This document shows positions 1 to 9,130 of a DNA stretch of 64,000 nucleotides, one piece after another. The notes under the pieces are model-generated. The model saw nothing but the letters and a program-made list of their open reading frames with translations. It was not told where the DNA came from and searched no databases. Source of the DNA: JACMLX01 sp031374935 (GTDB lineage Bacteria > Gemmatimonadota > Gemmatimonadetes > Gemmatimonadales > Gemmatimonadaceae). The stretch is taken from NCBI GenBank assembly GCA_031374935.1, contig JANMHB010000179.1, positions 30,127-94,126 on the forward strand, given 5' to 3'. The first letter of the stretch is position 1; each line of letters starts with the position of its first letter. The translations under genes were made by a program, and so were the position numbers.

Positions 1-409
1 AGCCCATGCCGAGCGTGGTGACGAAGAATGCGAATCCGAACAGGCCGAAGATGATGCTTGGAATGCCGGCCAGTGCCTCCGTGCCGCTGCGGATGAAGCG
101 CGTCAGGCGGCTCTCTTTCGTGTACTCGGCCAGGTACACCGCCGCCGCCACTCCCAGTGGTGCGGCCACGATCACGGCGGCGGCCGAGACGTACACCGTC
201 GAGACCACCGTCGGCAGGATGCCGCCGAGTGCGCCTGAGTGTCGAGGACTCGAGAAGAGAAATTCCCACGACAGTGCGCCGGCGCCGCGCTTGAGCACGA
301 AGCCGACGATGAAAAGCAGGAGACCAACCGTCGCACCGGTCGCGACCCAGAGCAGCGCGGTCGCAAGCCGCTGTGTCGTCCTCGGCCTGATCAAAAGCGG
401 CATCGTCAT
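1..409 (-). CDS. pstA: Phosphate ABC transporter permease PstA (partial, 3' end outside window)
   Basis: Inner-membrane permease subunit of the high-affinity PstSCAB phosphate importer. About 136 codons are visible. There is an N-terminal membrane segment at about residues 16-38, a second hydrophobic stretch (VVSTVYVSAAAVIVAAPLG), then the family-typical cytoplasmic loop EALAGIPSIIFGLFGF that contacts the ATPase. The ATG at 409-407 overlaps the pstC stop as ATGA, indicating translational coupling. The gene is cut by the window edge; pstB and phoU would be expected further left but cannot be seen. Confidence 0.93.
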   Translation of the reverse strand, partial: MTMPLLIRPRTTQRLATALLWVATGATVGLLLFIVGFVLKRGAGALSWEFLFSSPRHSGALGGILPTVVSTVYVSAAAVIVAAPLGVAAAVYLAEYTKESRLTRFIRSGTEALAGIPSIIFGLFGFAFFVTTLGMG

Positions 410-1329
410 GTCGTCGGCTGACGCTTGTCCACCTTGAACGGCTTGACCGCCCGCACCCGGCCGGCGATGCCGTTCAGGGTCAGGCTCACCACGAACAGCA
501 CGATGCCTGTCGCGAACAGCGCCTGAGCATGCGGTCCGCTCGCATAACTCATCTCGAGGGCAATGTTGGCGGTGAGCGTGCGTACCGGCGCGAGAATGGA
601 GTCGGGGAACTGTACGGCGTTGCCAGCCACCATGATCACTGCCATCGTCTCACCGACGGCGCGCCCCATGCCAAGTATCACCGCTGCCACGATACCATTC
701 CGTGCGGCCGGTAGCACGACGCCGGTGATGGTCTGCCACTGCGTTGCGCCGAGCGCGCGCGAGCCGTCGCGATAACTCTTCGGCACCGCTTCGAGCGCGT
801 CGATGCTGATGCCGATGATGGTTGGCAGCACCATGATGCCGAGAATGATCGACGCGGCGAGCGCCGAGTAGCCTGGTCCACCGAGTCCACCGCCGTCACG
901 AATGAACGGGACGAGCAGTTCCATCCCGATGAATCCGTAGACGACCGACGGAATGCCGGCCAGCAGCTCGATCAACGGTTTCAGGAACTGGCGCGCCTTC
1001 GGAGGTGCCAGTTCCGCCAGAGTGATCGCACCCGCCAGGCCCAGCGGCAGTCCGATGACCAGTGCGCCCACCGTCACGACCGCGGTGCCCACGATCATCG
1101 GCAGCAGGCCGAAGTCGCCGCGACTGGGTGCCCATTTCACGCTGGCCAGAAACGCCAGCGGACCGCGGTCGAAGACCACCGGCAGGCCTTCGCGCAGGAT
1201 GAACAGGGTGATCAGTGCCAGCGTGCTCACCGCTGACAGCGCGGCGTAGCGCAGGACGCGCTCGATGCCCTCGTCGCTCAGGCGGGCAGTCGCTGCCCAG
1301 GACCGTGCCCGCGCGATCATCATCATCAT
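406..1329 (-). CDS. pstC: Phosphate ABC transporter permease PstC
   Basis: Inner-membrane permease partner of PstA, 307 aa, a normal length for PstC. About six hydrophobic segments are visible, with the conserved loop IELLAGIPSVVYGFIGMELL and the later block GRAVGETMAVIMVAGNA, both characteristic of PstC. The start lies in a run of four in-frame ATG codons (1329-1318, protein start MMMMIARA). The first ATG overlaps the pstS stop as ATGA, so any of the four could be used, with coupling to pstS. It sits between pstS and pstA in one minus-strand operon. Confidence 0.95.
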   Translation of the reverse strand: MMMMIARARSWAATARLSDEGIERVLRYAALSAVSTLALITLFILREGLPVVFDRGPLAFLASVKWAPSRGDFGLLPMIVGTAVVTVGALVIGLPLGLAGAITLAELAPPKARQFLKPLIELLAGIPSVVYGFIGMELLVPFIRDGGGLGGPGYSALAASIILGIMVLPTIIGISIDALEAVPKSYRDGSRALGATQWQTITGVVLPAARNGIVAAVILGMGRAVGETMAVIMVAGNAVQFPDSILAPVRTLTANIALEMSYASGPHAQALFATGIVLFVVSLTLNGIAGRVRAVKPFKVDKRQPTT

Positions 1330-2147
1330 CGCACGGTCACCGGTGCGAGCCCTTCACTGCGGGCCAGTTGTTGTCCGGCGCCGGAAAGCACGAATTCGAT
1401 GAACGCGCGCGCCGCACCCGTTGGCGCGCCGCGGGTGAGGAACACGAACGGGCGCTGCAGTCGGTACGCGCCGCTGGCGATGGAGCGTTCCGTCGGCTCC
1501 ACACCGTCGATCGCCAGCGCGTGAATCTGAGCGTTCAACTGACTGAACGTGACGTAGCCGATCGCGGCTTGATCCTGCGAGACCATCTTGCGCAGGCCGC
1601 CGGAATACGCGGTGACGAGTGCCGAGGTGGCGATTTCATCGCGGGTGCCCATCACGAATTCCTGGAAGGCGTCGCGCGTGCCCGAGCCATCTTCGCGCGT
1701 GATGACGGTGATCGGTGTGTTCATGCCGCCAAGCTGGCGCCAGTTGCGGATCCGGCCGGAATAGACATCCCGCAGTGCGCTGAGCGTGAGTGCCTTCACC
1801 GGGTTGGAGGCGTGCACGATGACCGCGATGCCGTCGCGCGCGACGACGGTCTGCATCAACCCGTCCGCTTCGGCTGGATGGAGTTCGCGCGAGGACATCC
1901 CGATATCGGCGGTGCCATCATGCGCTGCCTTGATGCCCGCCGTGGATCCGCCGGCCTGCACGATGACCCGGCCGCCCCGGTACTCCTCGGCCCAGCGTTC
2001 AGCGAAGGGCTGGATCGACGTCGAGCCAGCCAGGGTGACGAGGCTCGTTGCGTCGGGCGTGTGTGCGTCGGCGGAGCGGGTGCAGGCGGCTGCGGTGAGG
2101 AGCAGGGCAGCGCTGGCGAGGGTGCGGCTGGCGAGCTGGAATGACAC
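1326..2147 (-). CDS. pstS: Phosphate-binding lipoprotein PstS
   Basis: Periplasmic phosphate receptor that delivers phosphate to PstCA. Phosphate-site motifs are visible: LAGSTSIQP near the N-terminus, QAGGSTAGIKAAHDGTADIG with the following SSRE, and the DGSGTRDAFQ block. The frame is open to 2279, but a GTG at 2147 gives 273 aa starting with a short basic region, a hydrophobic stretch and Cys (LLLTAAAC), a plausible lipoprotein signal. The upstream extension has no signal character, so the GTG is preferred. No strong Shine-Dalgarno is visible at this GTG, so the start is moderately supported. First gene of the pst operon. Confidence 0.93.
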   Translation of the reverse strand: MSFQLASRTLASAALLLTAAACTRSADAHTPDATSLVTLAGSTSIQPFAERWAEEYRGGRVIVQAGGSTAGIKAAHDGTADIGMSSRELHPAEADGLMQTVVARDGIAVIVHASNPVKALTLSALRDVYSGRIRNWRQLGGMNTPITVITREDGSGTRDAFQEFVMGTRDEIATSALVTAYSGGLRKMVSQDQAAIGYVTFSQLNAQIHALAIDGVEPTERSIASGAYRLQRPFVFLTRGAPTGAARAFIEFVLSGAGQQLARSEGLAPVTVR

Positions 2148-2189
2148 GAGACCGCTCTGGTCGAAGAGCGCAGAGGATAGGCAAGTTGT

Positions 2190-2205
2190 GTCACGACTGC
2201 GTGAC
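2190..2205. promoter_or_regulatory. Inverted repeat upstream of pstS, candidate operator
   Basis: GTCACG-ACTG-CGTGAC is a perfect 6-bp inverted repeat with a 4-nt spacer, 43-58 nt upstream of the proposed pstS GTG. A phosphate-starvation regulator site is expected upstream of pst operons. This element is not a textbook PhoB direct repeat, although GTCAC cores are part of Pho boxes. Assignment is inference only. Confidence 0.3.
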
Positions 2206-2396
2206 GGCAGCCGCGACTGGCTCGCCTGTGTCGCTCGCGGCGCCCTCCAGACGAGCCCGCACCACCCCGGGCACTCCACCAGAGTGAATCGAGGTTAACC
2301 TTCCTTCGGGACCACGACCGACAGACTCATCCGCGCCCTCTGGTGCGGTCGGCCGCCGCCCCTCACGCTGCTCGTCTCACGGACCCTGCATTCCCG

Positions 2397-4034
2397 ATGC
2401 TGAATCCCGACGGCCACCAACCTCGATCGCTGAACGACGCGTCCGACGCGATCTTCGTGCAACTCGGCGGCGATCTCGCTGCGATTGACCTGTGGACGCG
2501 CGTCGACTTCAGCTGGATGGACAGCGACGCCGCCCGTTTGCGTGACGCCGTCGGCTATCGTGGCATGACGATGGCATTTCGTGTGGCCGGACTGACGCTC
2601 GGTGACGCCGATGCCGCGCCGTCGTGCCCACCCTTCATGATCGAGATCTGGCCGGACCGACTCAGCGCTCAGGTGTTCTGGCACCGGGGTGACGCCAGCG
2701 CATCCCGCATCGGCGACTCGGATGCCGCCGTCCTCCATCACTGGGCGGCGGGCAGCCTCACCAAGAATCTGCGGATCGTCCGGTTCGGTGATGGCGATCC
2801 TGGGCTCGAAGCCGAGCTCCATCTGGGCGACATCGTATCGGCGGATGCAGTGCGGGAGTTCGTTAGCGCGTTTTCATGGGATGTGGCCGCGCTCCATGCC
2901 TACGAACTCGATGCACCGCTGCTGACGACGGAAGAGTGGGTGCAGCGTGCTGCGCTCTCGATCTCGCGGTCCACACCGCGGATCCCATTGCGTGACCATC
3001 CGACGCACGACTGGCCTGCGGTGGAAAGCCCGCGGGGGGTGTTCTGCCGACTGCAACCGAGCGGCGCACTCTGCGAAAGCGACAACGTGCTCTACGCCGT
3101 CAGCCGCGAGACGGCGGCGATGATCCCCGTGACGACACTGCCTGGTCATCGCAGCGAATGGGACTACGCACGCTTGACGGAGATCTGGCTGGCGAACGAT
3201 GGCGCGACGTGCTTCGCACGCTCGTTGCTGCTCGAGGGTTTCGTCTCCGGCACCGATGGCACCTGGCGCCCGGCAACGACGGATGCGATCACGGCCGTGA
3301 CGCCATGGGGCGCACATGGATTCCTGCTCGGCCTGCATGATGGACGTGTGATCGAGTTCGACGTCGCGACAACAGTTGGCACAGGCCATCAACTGGCCCA
3401 CGTCACCGGTCGGTTCTCGCATCTGGTCGCCACCAGCCAGCGAGGCGTCGGCCTCATCGGCACGACGCTCTTCAGTGCGACGATCAATGGTGACGGTCCC
3501 GCGGAATCGCATGTCGCTGACCACTGGCTGGTGGAATTCGCCGGTGTGCTCTCCTTCGACGTCGTGAGCGGGCTGGATGTCGACATCTGGTCACGGGTGC
3601 CTGTGCTGGCAGTGCTCGGCGATGCCGGCATTGTGATCATCGAGGCGACCACGGGTCGGATCCGCGCGAAGCACGCGATTGAACTGGCTCGGCAGGTGTG
3701 CTGGATCGGACCTGGGTGGCTGCTCGTTCTCGACGCCATCGAGCAGCGTGGCGACACCCAGACGCGCCTTCGTGTGCTCGACGTGGTCAGTGGCCGCTGG
3801 ACGGAGCCGGTCGTGACGGCCGAGGTGTCGCGAATCGCCGTGCGCGGCGAGGAGATCTACGTCGGATACGCAAACCAGAGCATCGCCGTCTGGTCTCGCG
3901 CAGAGGTGTGCCGCGGCATCGGTGCATGGGCGTTCCGCTCGCTGCTGCCCGACGACCCGAGCAGCGTGTCAGGCCCGTCCAGCGTGCAGCTGAGTGACGC
4001 GGTCCCACCCGTCGAGCCGATCGCGGTGAAGTGA
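2397..4034 (+). CDS. Hypothetical protein, 545 aa, possible beta-propeller-like C-terminal half
   Basis: I do not recognise a family. The frame is open from 2343, but the ATG at 2397 (MLNPDGHQ) is the likelier start. There is no signal peptide or membrane segment, so it is probably cytoplasmic. The N-terminal 160 residues hold mixed alpha/beta-type sequence (FMIEIWPDRLSAQVFWH). From about residue 190 the protein becomes rich in short beta-strand-like repeats with hydrophobic-Gly-Asp turns (GFLLGLHDGRVIEFD, RLRVLDVVSGRW, EEIYVGYANQSIAVWSR), resembling degenerate WD40/PQQ propeller blades. Base composition and codon use match the neighbours. It is divergent from pstS with about 250 bp between them. 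Confidence 0.7.
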   Translation: MLNPDGHQPRSLNDASDAIFVQLGGDLAAIDLWTRVDFSWMDSDAARLRDAVGYRGMTMAFRVAGLTLGDADAAPSCPPFMIEIWPDRLSAQVFWHRGDASASRIGDSDAAVLHHWAAGSLTKNLRIVRFGDGDPGLEAELHLGDIVSADAVREFVSAFSWDVAALHAYELDAPLLTTEEWVQRAALSISRSTPRIPLRDHPTHDWPAVESPRGVFCRLQPSGALCESDNVLYAVSRETAAMIPVTTLPGHRSEWDYARLTEIWLANDGATCFARSLLLEGFVSGTDGTWRPATTDAITAVTPWGAHGFLLGLHDGRVIEFDVATTVGTGHQLAHVTGRFSHLVATSQRGVGLIGTTLFSATINGDGPAESHVADHWLVEFAGVLSFDVVSGLDVDIWSRVPVLAVLGDAGIVIIEATTGRIRAKHAIELARQVCWIGPGWLLVLDAIEQRGDTQTRLRVLDVVSGRWTEPVVTAEVSRIAVRGEEIYVGYANQSIAVWSRAEVCRGIGAWAFRSLLPDDPSSVSGPSSVQLSDAVPPVEPIAVK

Positions 4035-4112
4035 GGGCGGCGTTCGGTTCGCCGCACGTGGACGCCTGCTCCACACCGTCGCTGATGGACGCACCGGTGC
4101 AGGCGAATTGCC

Positions 4113-4433
4113 TCAGCGCTTGATCGCGCCCGTCTTCGACGGCAGCGGAGTTGCAATCGGCGCGACCGACTCAATCGGTTCACGTCGTCCGCGGAATTTC
4201 GCCGATGCCGCGACGGTGCCTGCGCCCGATCGTGTCGCCGGCTTCGCCTTTGGCGAGCGGAGAAAGTGCACGGCGAGCGAATCGTGCTGCACCACGGTCT
4301 CCCGGTTACGGGACGGGGCGTCAGCTCCGACGCGTTCCGCCGCCTGCGCCGCCGCCGCAGCGGGGAGCGCGAGACCCAGAAGGAGCATGGCCACCGGTGC
4401 GAGACGGGGCAGGCAATCAAGTGGACGGGTCAT
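4113..4433 (-). CDS. Small exported protein, 106 aa, unknown function
   Basis: The N-terminus has a basic start followed by the hydrophobic run VAMLLLGLALPAAAAAQA ending in an A-x-A-type cleavage site, which is a convincing Sec signal peptide. The mature ~75 residues are basic and low in hydrophobics, with no recognised domain. A GAGAGA purine stretch lies just upstream of the ATG at 4433. It follows the DUF6438 lipoprotein gene by only 30 nt on the same strand, so it is probably the last gene of the metalloprotease operon. Being short, it could still be a chance frame, but the signal peptide and spacing argue for a real gene. Confidence 0.6.
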   Translation of the reverse strand: MTRPLDCLPRLAPVAMLLLGLALPAAAAAQAAERVGADAPSRNRETVVQHDSLAVHFLRSPKAKPATRSGAGTVAASAKFRGRREPIESVAPIATPLPSKTGAIKR

Positions 4434-4463
4434 CGGTATCTCTCGAGTAGGTTGTGGCGCTGA

Positions 4464-4988
4464 TCAGCGGCGGGCCGCGATGGTCCAGCGGGCCGCCCCG
4501 CTCACGGAATCGACCATTCTGGCCAGCGTGTCCAGCAGCAGGGGGTGGTCGCGGCAGCCCTCGTCATAGCGCACGCGATGTTCGCCAGTGTCGCTGCGCA
4601 GCGTGAGCACATGCGTCGGCAGATCTGCGACATAGTTGCCGCAGGCGGGCGTTCCATATTCGATGTTCGTCGGGAGTCGAGCGAACTGACGCACCGCGAA
4701 CGCCTGCTGCAGCGCCGCCAGGGACGACCGCGCGACGCGCGACGAGTCGGTGCCGATCGGGCTCACGGATCGGATCCCGACGAACCGCACCACCCCATCA
4801 TGCTGCAACGTCACGATATAGGCCGGACAGCTGCCGCGGCACGATCCGCGCTCGAGGCTGATGCGCTGGAGTGAGTCTGCGGTACCGCTGATCGTGGTGT
4901 CGGCAGGCTGGTTCCGTGCGCCCGGCGACACGCAACCGGCCGCGATATGTGCGACCGCGACAGTAATGACTGACCGCCGGCATTGCAT
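4464..4988 (-). CDS. DUF6438-type lipoprotein
   Basis: 174 aa from the ATG at 4988, which overlaps the upstream protease stop as TGATG (a GTG one codon earlier would give GTGA). Residues up to IAAGC form a lipoprotein signal with the Cys lipobox. The block LERGSCRGSCPAYIVTL followed by HDGVVRFVG is the signature I associate with DUF6438: paired cysteines, a CPxY motif, then a DG-x-V-x-F/Y-x-G strand. The function of this family is unknown. It is cotranscribed with the secreted protease and is probably anchored in the envelope. Confidence 0.75.
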   Translation of the reverse strand: MQCRRSVITVAVAHIAAGCVSPGARNQPADTTISGTADSLQRISLERGSCRGSCPAYIVTLQHDGVVRFVGIRSVSPIGTDSSRVARSSLAALQQAFAVRQFARLPTNIEYGTPACGNYVADLPTHVLTLRSDTGEHRVRYDEGCRDHPLLLDTLARMVDSVSGAARWTIAARR

Positions 4989-7900
4989 CACGGCGCCTCG
5001 CTCAGCTTGAGCGCGTGAGTCGTGCTGCCCACGCCGTCGCTCAACAACGCTTCGAGTTCCGTCAGCGACGCGGCATCGATGCGCATGGTGCCGCGCCGTC
5101 CGATGCCGCGGACGGTGCCTGATCGACGGTCCCGGACCACCAGCGACGGATAGCGCGCGCTGTTCCAGGTAATGTCGAAGCGGTTCGCCCCTGCTGCCTT
5201 CACGGACAGCTGCGGGTCCGCATCGACGCGCAGACTCACACCGCCGGGAACGCCGGTGTACGTCCCTGTCCGCGTGCGGAGCGTCGGCTGACTGCGGCCG
5301 GCCGCCTCGCGGACGGAGATGCTGGCGACCGCGCCGCCGACCGCGGCATTGTACGGCACCGCGATCGAGAACGTCCGCGCGGAGGAATCGACATCGGAGA
5401 CTTCACGGCCATCGAAGCGGTGCGCGAACAGCAGGCGTCCGTCACTGGCCCTGCCCTCGGCGACGAATCGGCCGGTCGCGCGCTGCGGAGTCGGTGTCGT
5501 TGTATGTGTGAACACCGGATCCACCTCGATCACGCCATCGAGTGACGAGCCGGTGACGAGCAACACCGGCGAGGCACCCACGACCGATCCTGAAATCGGG
5601 ATCACACCGCTGCGCACGTAGCCAAGCACGCCGATGTACGTGTACTCGCTGGCCCAGGTGCTGCTGCAGTACCCCATGATGTCGGAGCGCGACGAGGGGA
5701 AAATCGCGCCGTTCGAGACGCTGAATCCGTACACCCCGATGGTGCCATCGGCGCGAGGGAAGCTCTGGTCCACATTGGCGGGTGCGCCACAGTTGGGCGA
5801 CGGTGCGTGGCGTCTGCCGAAGCTGTGCCCGAACTCGTGCGTCAGCGTTTCGTTGGCAATGCCGTCCGGGCCACCGATGCCCAGGCCGACGAAACCGCTC
5901 AGGTTCGCGATGCCGATGATGCCGTTGGCCGCTTGCTGATGCAGCACACCGTAGTAGAAATCACGGCTGTTCTCCAGCGCGCGCAGCCCTTCGATCTCTC
6001 GCAGCATGCCGACCCACGACGACCCGTCGGTGAGTGGTGGCGTATCGGTGGCATACTCGGAATGCTCCGTGACGTTGACCGTCGCGACGGGGTACATCTC
6101 CTTGATCAACCGGGAGAGCGCTGCTGAACCGATGCCGACGTTGCTGGTGGTGCGATGGCGGATCGGCACCAGCTGAATGTTGATCGGAGGCACCGTCACC
6201 ACGCGCATCGGCTTCGAGGCGCCGCTCAGCGGAAACGCGTTGTCACCTTCGTTGGCCTCGGCAATCGCGTTCGCCGGATCGACATCCGCTATGAAAGTGT
6301 GGCCGTCGCGGATGAATGCCGGGGGCACCGCGATGTCGGCGGAACAGCACCCTTCGTCGAGCACGGTGCCGATCACCGCATTCCCGGTCAGCGTACTGAC
6401 CAGCGTGGCGCCGTTGAAGATGCGCAGGCGCACCGCCGCATTCCCGAGGCCGCTGCGATTCCCGCGCACGAAGACGCGCGCCACGGTCGGTCGGTCCGCG
6501 ACCAGCGGTATCCGCCCGTCCGGCAACTGCACCGATTGCGTGAGATACACCAGCGGCACATCGAGATTGACGTCGGTGCCGGCCGTGACCGTGACTTCGG
6601 CGGTGCCGGTGCGTGACGGATCGGCAGCAGACGTCGCGGTGATCGTCGCCGAGCCGGCCGTGATGGCGCGCACTTCCCCGGTCGACGACACGACGGCGAT
6701 GCCGGACGCGCTGCTCTTCCACGCGACATCGGTGTTGCTGCTGCCGGTGATCGCGGCCGCCAGCTGACGCGTGAGCCCGGGTGTCAGCGACACCGCAGCC
6801 GGCGTGACGGCGACCGTCACCGGCCCTGCGGCTGCGCCGGCGAACGACAACTGGAACGCCCCCAACTCACCTGAGGTGGCACTGGTGACCGTGATCACAT
6901 AGTTGCCGGGCTCGAAGACGCGGAGGATCTGTGCGTTGAGGCCCGGGCCACCGTCATCATCCTCGGCCAGATTCGGTGCGGCGCCTGCCTGCTGCACGAG
7001 CAGGTAGGGGTCGAACTGCGTGCTGGTGAGGTCGATGCGGATCGGTCCTGCCGTCGCCACCGTCAGTCCGTAGCGGCGCACGAAACTCCCGTCGGCCAGT
7101 CGACAGCCAGTGCTGGCGAGCGTGTCGGTGAAGCTCTGACCGACGGTGACGGCGCGACTGCTGCCGCACGGGTCGATGCGTGACGACAGCGTGAGTGTGT
7201 ACGGCCCTGTGTCGCGGGGGCCGGCACTGTTCGCATAGATGATGTAGTTGCCGGGCGCCAGATTCGTGATCACCCGCGCGTCGGTGCTGCCGCCGCCGTT
7301 GTCGTTTCGACCCGATGACACGCCGGCATCACTCTCGATGAAGAGATACGAGTCGACCGAGTCGCTGCGCATGGTGGCGGTCAGCACGGTGGCACTGGCC
7401 ACCGTCAGGGCGTAGCGATCGGCGTAGCTGCTGTCGGCCAGCACGCAGGTGGCGGCCGTGAGATTGCCGTTGACGGTGGATGGCGTCGTGATCGGCGTCG
7501 ACGTGAGGCAGGCCGCGTTGGCACGCGTGACGCTGAGTGTGTAGTCACCGACCTGGTTCGCCTCGAACGTGTTGGCGACGATCACGTACCGGCCGGCCGG
7601 GAAGACCTGCTCGATGCGGGCATTGGTGTCGCCGGCCCCGTCGTCGTTCTCGGCGACGATGAACCCGGTGACCGCATTCTGCACGATCAGATAGGCGTCG
7701 ACGCCCGTGCTGTTCATCTGAATGCGCAGCGGCGCGGCCTCGGCGAGCGTCAGCTCGAACTTGTCGGCGTAGGTGTCGTCGGCCAGTTTGCAGTCAGTGC
7801 TGATCAATCCACCGTTCACCGTCTGAGCGACGGCGATCGGCGTCGTCACATCGCAGCGGGCGGCAACCGGAAGCAGCACGGCCAGTGTCGAGCTTCCGGT

Positions 7901-8278
7901 GACGCCGTCGGCACTGGCGGTGATCGTCACCGAGCCGGCGGTCAGCCCACTCACGATCCCCGTCGCGTCGACGGTAGCGATGGCCGGCTGCAGCGAATTC
8001 CAGGTGATGCTGCGCCCGGTCAGCGTGGCACCGTTGGCGTCGAGCGTGCTGGCGGTCAGCTGTACTGTCTTGCCGACTTCCACCGCCCCCGCCGCTGGTC
8101 CAATCCGCACCGAGGACACGGTGGCCGGTCGCGGCGTCGGCGTCGGATCGTCCCCTCCACCGCCGCAGGCTGTGAGCGCGGCCAGGAGGACGGTGTGTCC
8201 GACACGCCTGGTGCGGCGGAGAAGCGACAAGGGAACACGCAAGGGCGTGTGGCCGAGGATTGACCGCGCGACCGTCAT
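4988..8278 (-). CDS. Large secreted metzincin-like metalloprotease lipoprotein with BIG2, PPC and CARDB-like domains
   Basis: 1096 aa. The N-terminus ends in LLAALTACGGGG, a lipobox, so it is a surface or periplasmic lipoprotein. Order: BIG2 Ig-like domain (about 55-135); three tandem pre-peptidase (PPC)-type repeats of about 110 aa each (about 141-480), each starting with Cys and containing a Y-x-D-x-[FY] segment and an END/DDG turn; a second BIG2 (about 490-570); a CARDB-like segment (about 590-690); then the catalytic domain. The zinc site is HEFGHSFGRRH at residues 814-824 (HExxHxxGxxH), with a Met-turn-like IMGYC at about 867-871. These support an active metzincin-type fold. The C-terminal 200 aa are beta-rich. 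First gene of an operon with the DUF6438 gene; GTG 8281 and ATG 8278 are alternative starts. Confidence 0.88.
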   Translation of the reverse strand: MTVARSILGHTPLRVPLSLLRRTRRVGHTVLLAALTACGGGGDDPTPTPRPATVSSVRIGPAAGAVEVGKTVQLTASTLDANGATLTGRSITWNSLQPAIATVDATGIVSGLTAGSVTITASADGVTGSSTLAVLLPVAARCDVTTPIAVAQTVNGGLISTDCKLADDTYADKFELTLAEAAPLRIQMNSTGVDAYLIVQNAVTGFIVAENDDGAGDTNARIEQVFPAGRYVIVANTFEANQVGDYTLSVTRANAACLTSTPITTPSTVNGNLTAATCVLADSSYADRYALTVASATVLTATMRSDSVDSYLFIESDAGVSSGRNDNGGGSTDARVITNLAPGNYIIYANSAGPRDTGPYTLTLSSRIDPCGSSRAVTVGQSFTDTLASTGCRLADGSFVRRYGLTVATAGPIRIDLTSTQFDPYLLVQQAGAAPNLAEDDDGGPGLNAQILRVFEPGNYVITVTSATSGELGAFQLSFAGAAAGPVTVAVTPAAVSLTPGLTRQLAAAITGSSNTDVAWKSSASGIAVVSSTGEVRAITAGSATITATSAADPSRTGTAEVTVTAGTDVNLDVPLVYLTQSVQLPDGRIPLVADRPTVARVFVRGNRSGLGNAAVRLRIFNGATLVSTLTGNAVIGTVLDEGCCSADIAVPPAFIRDGHTFIADVDPANAIAEANEGDNAFPLSGASKPMRVVTVPPINIQLVPIRHRTTSNVGIGSAALSRLIKEMYPVATVNVTEHSEYATDTPPLTDGSSWVGMLREIEGLRALENSRDFYYGVLHQQAANGIIGIANLSGFVGLGIGGPDGIANETLTHEFGHSFGRRHAPSPNCGAPANVDQSFPRADGTIGVYGFSVSNGAIFPSSRSDIMGYCSSTWASEYTYIGVLGYVRSGVIPISGSVVGASPVLLVTGSSLDGVIEVDPVFTHTTTPTPQRATGRFVAEGRASDGRLLFAHRFDGREVSDVDSSARTFSIAVPYNAAVGGAVASISVREAAGRSQPTLRTRTGTYTGVPGGVSLRVDADPQLSVKAAGANRFDITWNSARYPSLVVRDRRSGTVRGIGRRGTMRIDAASLTELEALLSDGVGSTTHALKLSEAP

Positions 8279-8531
8279 CACGGAGAGGGAGGGAGGGAAG
8301 CGCGGACGGCAACCGGTGGGTATTTCGCCAAAAGCGCAGCGTCATACCAAACATGAGACCCGGACGCGTTTGGGGTACCCCCACGCGTGTCTGCAAGGAT
8401 GACGCCGCAATCGCGCTGGATGTTCCCCGATCGTATCCACCGATTCCGGCTCGCGTCCGCCCTGTGACTGGGGGTTGAGACCGTCGTCAGACGCGCCGTA
8501 CCCTGCGCTGATCCTCAGCGCCTGCTTCGCT

Positions 8532-9050
8532 TCACCGAATCGGGGTGACCGGTGTTGGCGCAACCAGCTGCACCGCGTCGCCGACACGCACAACGCCAGG
8601 GCGGACGATCCATGCGTTGAGGGCGAGCTTCCCGCCGAATCGCGCCCCGATATCGCGCAGGACCTCCGGATCACGTGTAATGAGATCTGGATCGACCGTG
8701 GTCATCGGACACCGGCCACGCAGCGAGTGCAGACCGATCACGGCGGTCCCGACGTGGAGCTCCTTGCCCTCCCACTCCCGTTCGGCCATTCCGTCAACGC
8801 CGCCGATGAGGATGTTCGGTCTGAGCCGTCGAATGTCGCGGCCGAAGCTGGCCACGGCGCCGTCCGTGGCGACCAGCAGCGGCAGAATATCAAACAGGCC
8901 AGTGCCTCCACCTGATGCCACCTCCGGACCGCGCACGTACACCATGCGGTCGCCCGGAATCCCGTGCGGCGTCAACTTGGCCTCGTCGATCACCTCGCCG
9001 GCCAGCGACGTCACCGGATAACGCCACAACCCCGCGATGGTCAGCGCCAT
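8532..9050 (-). CDS. MOSC domain-containing protein
   Basis: 172 aa. The MOSC family is related to the C-terminal domain of molybdenum-cofactor sulfurase and is proposed to handle sulfur on a conserved Cys for metal-sulfur chemistry. The protein begins with the family opening (LWRYPVTSLAGEVIDEA, then HGIPGDRMVYV) and has the C-terminal hallmark GRCPMTTVDPD with the conserved Cys, then WIVRPGVVRVGD. It is shorter than the ~270-aa forms, so it is a compact MOSC protein. It lies 150 bp downstream of ppc and has its own palindrome at 9131-9150, suggesting independent regulation. Confidence 0.85.
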   Translation of the reverse strand: MALTIAGLWRYPVTSLAGEVIDEAKLTPHGIPGDRMVYVRGPEVASGGGTGLFDILPLLVATDGAVASFGRDIRRLRPNILIGGVDGMAEREWEGKELHVGTAVIGLHSLRGRCPMTTVDPDLITRDPEVLRDIGARFGGKLALNAWIVRPGVVRVGDAVQLVAPTPVTPIR

Positions 9051-9130
9051 GGCGCAGCTCCGGTGGCGCTGGCCGGATCACTGGGGTGAATGCGGGGCAT
9101 GGTCGAGTTCGTCGGCGCGGAATCGCGAAG

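Noticed and set aside
2292..2301. AGGTTAACCT palindrome between pstS and the unknown gene
   Set aside because: Only 10 bp, no known regulator match; such palindromes are frequent by chance.
4037..4055. GCGGCG/CGCCGC hairpin after the 545-aa gene
   Set aside because: 6-bp stem without a U-tract; too weak to call a terminator.
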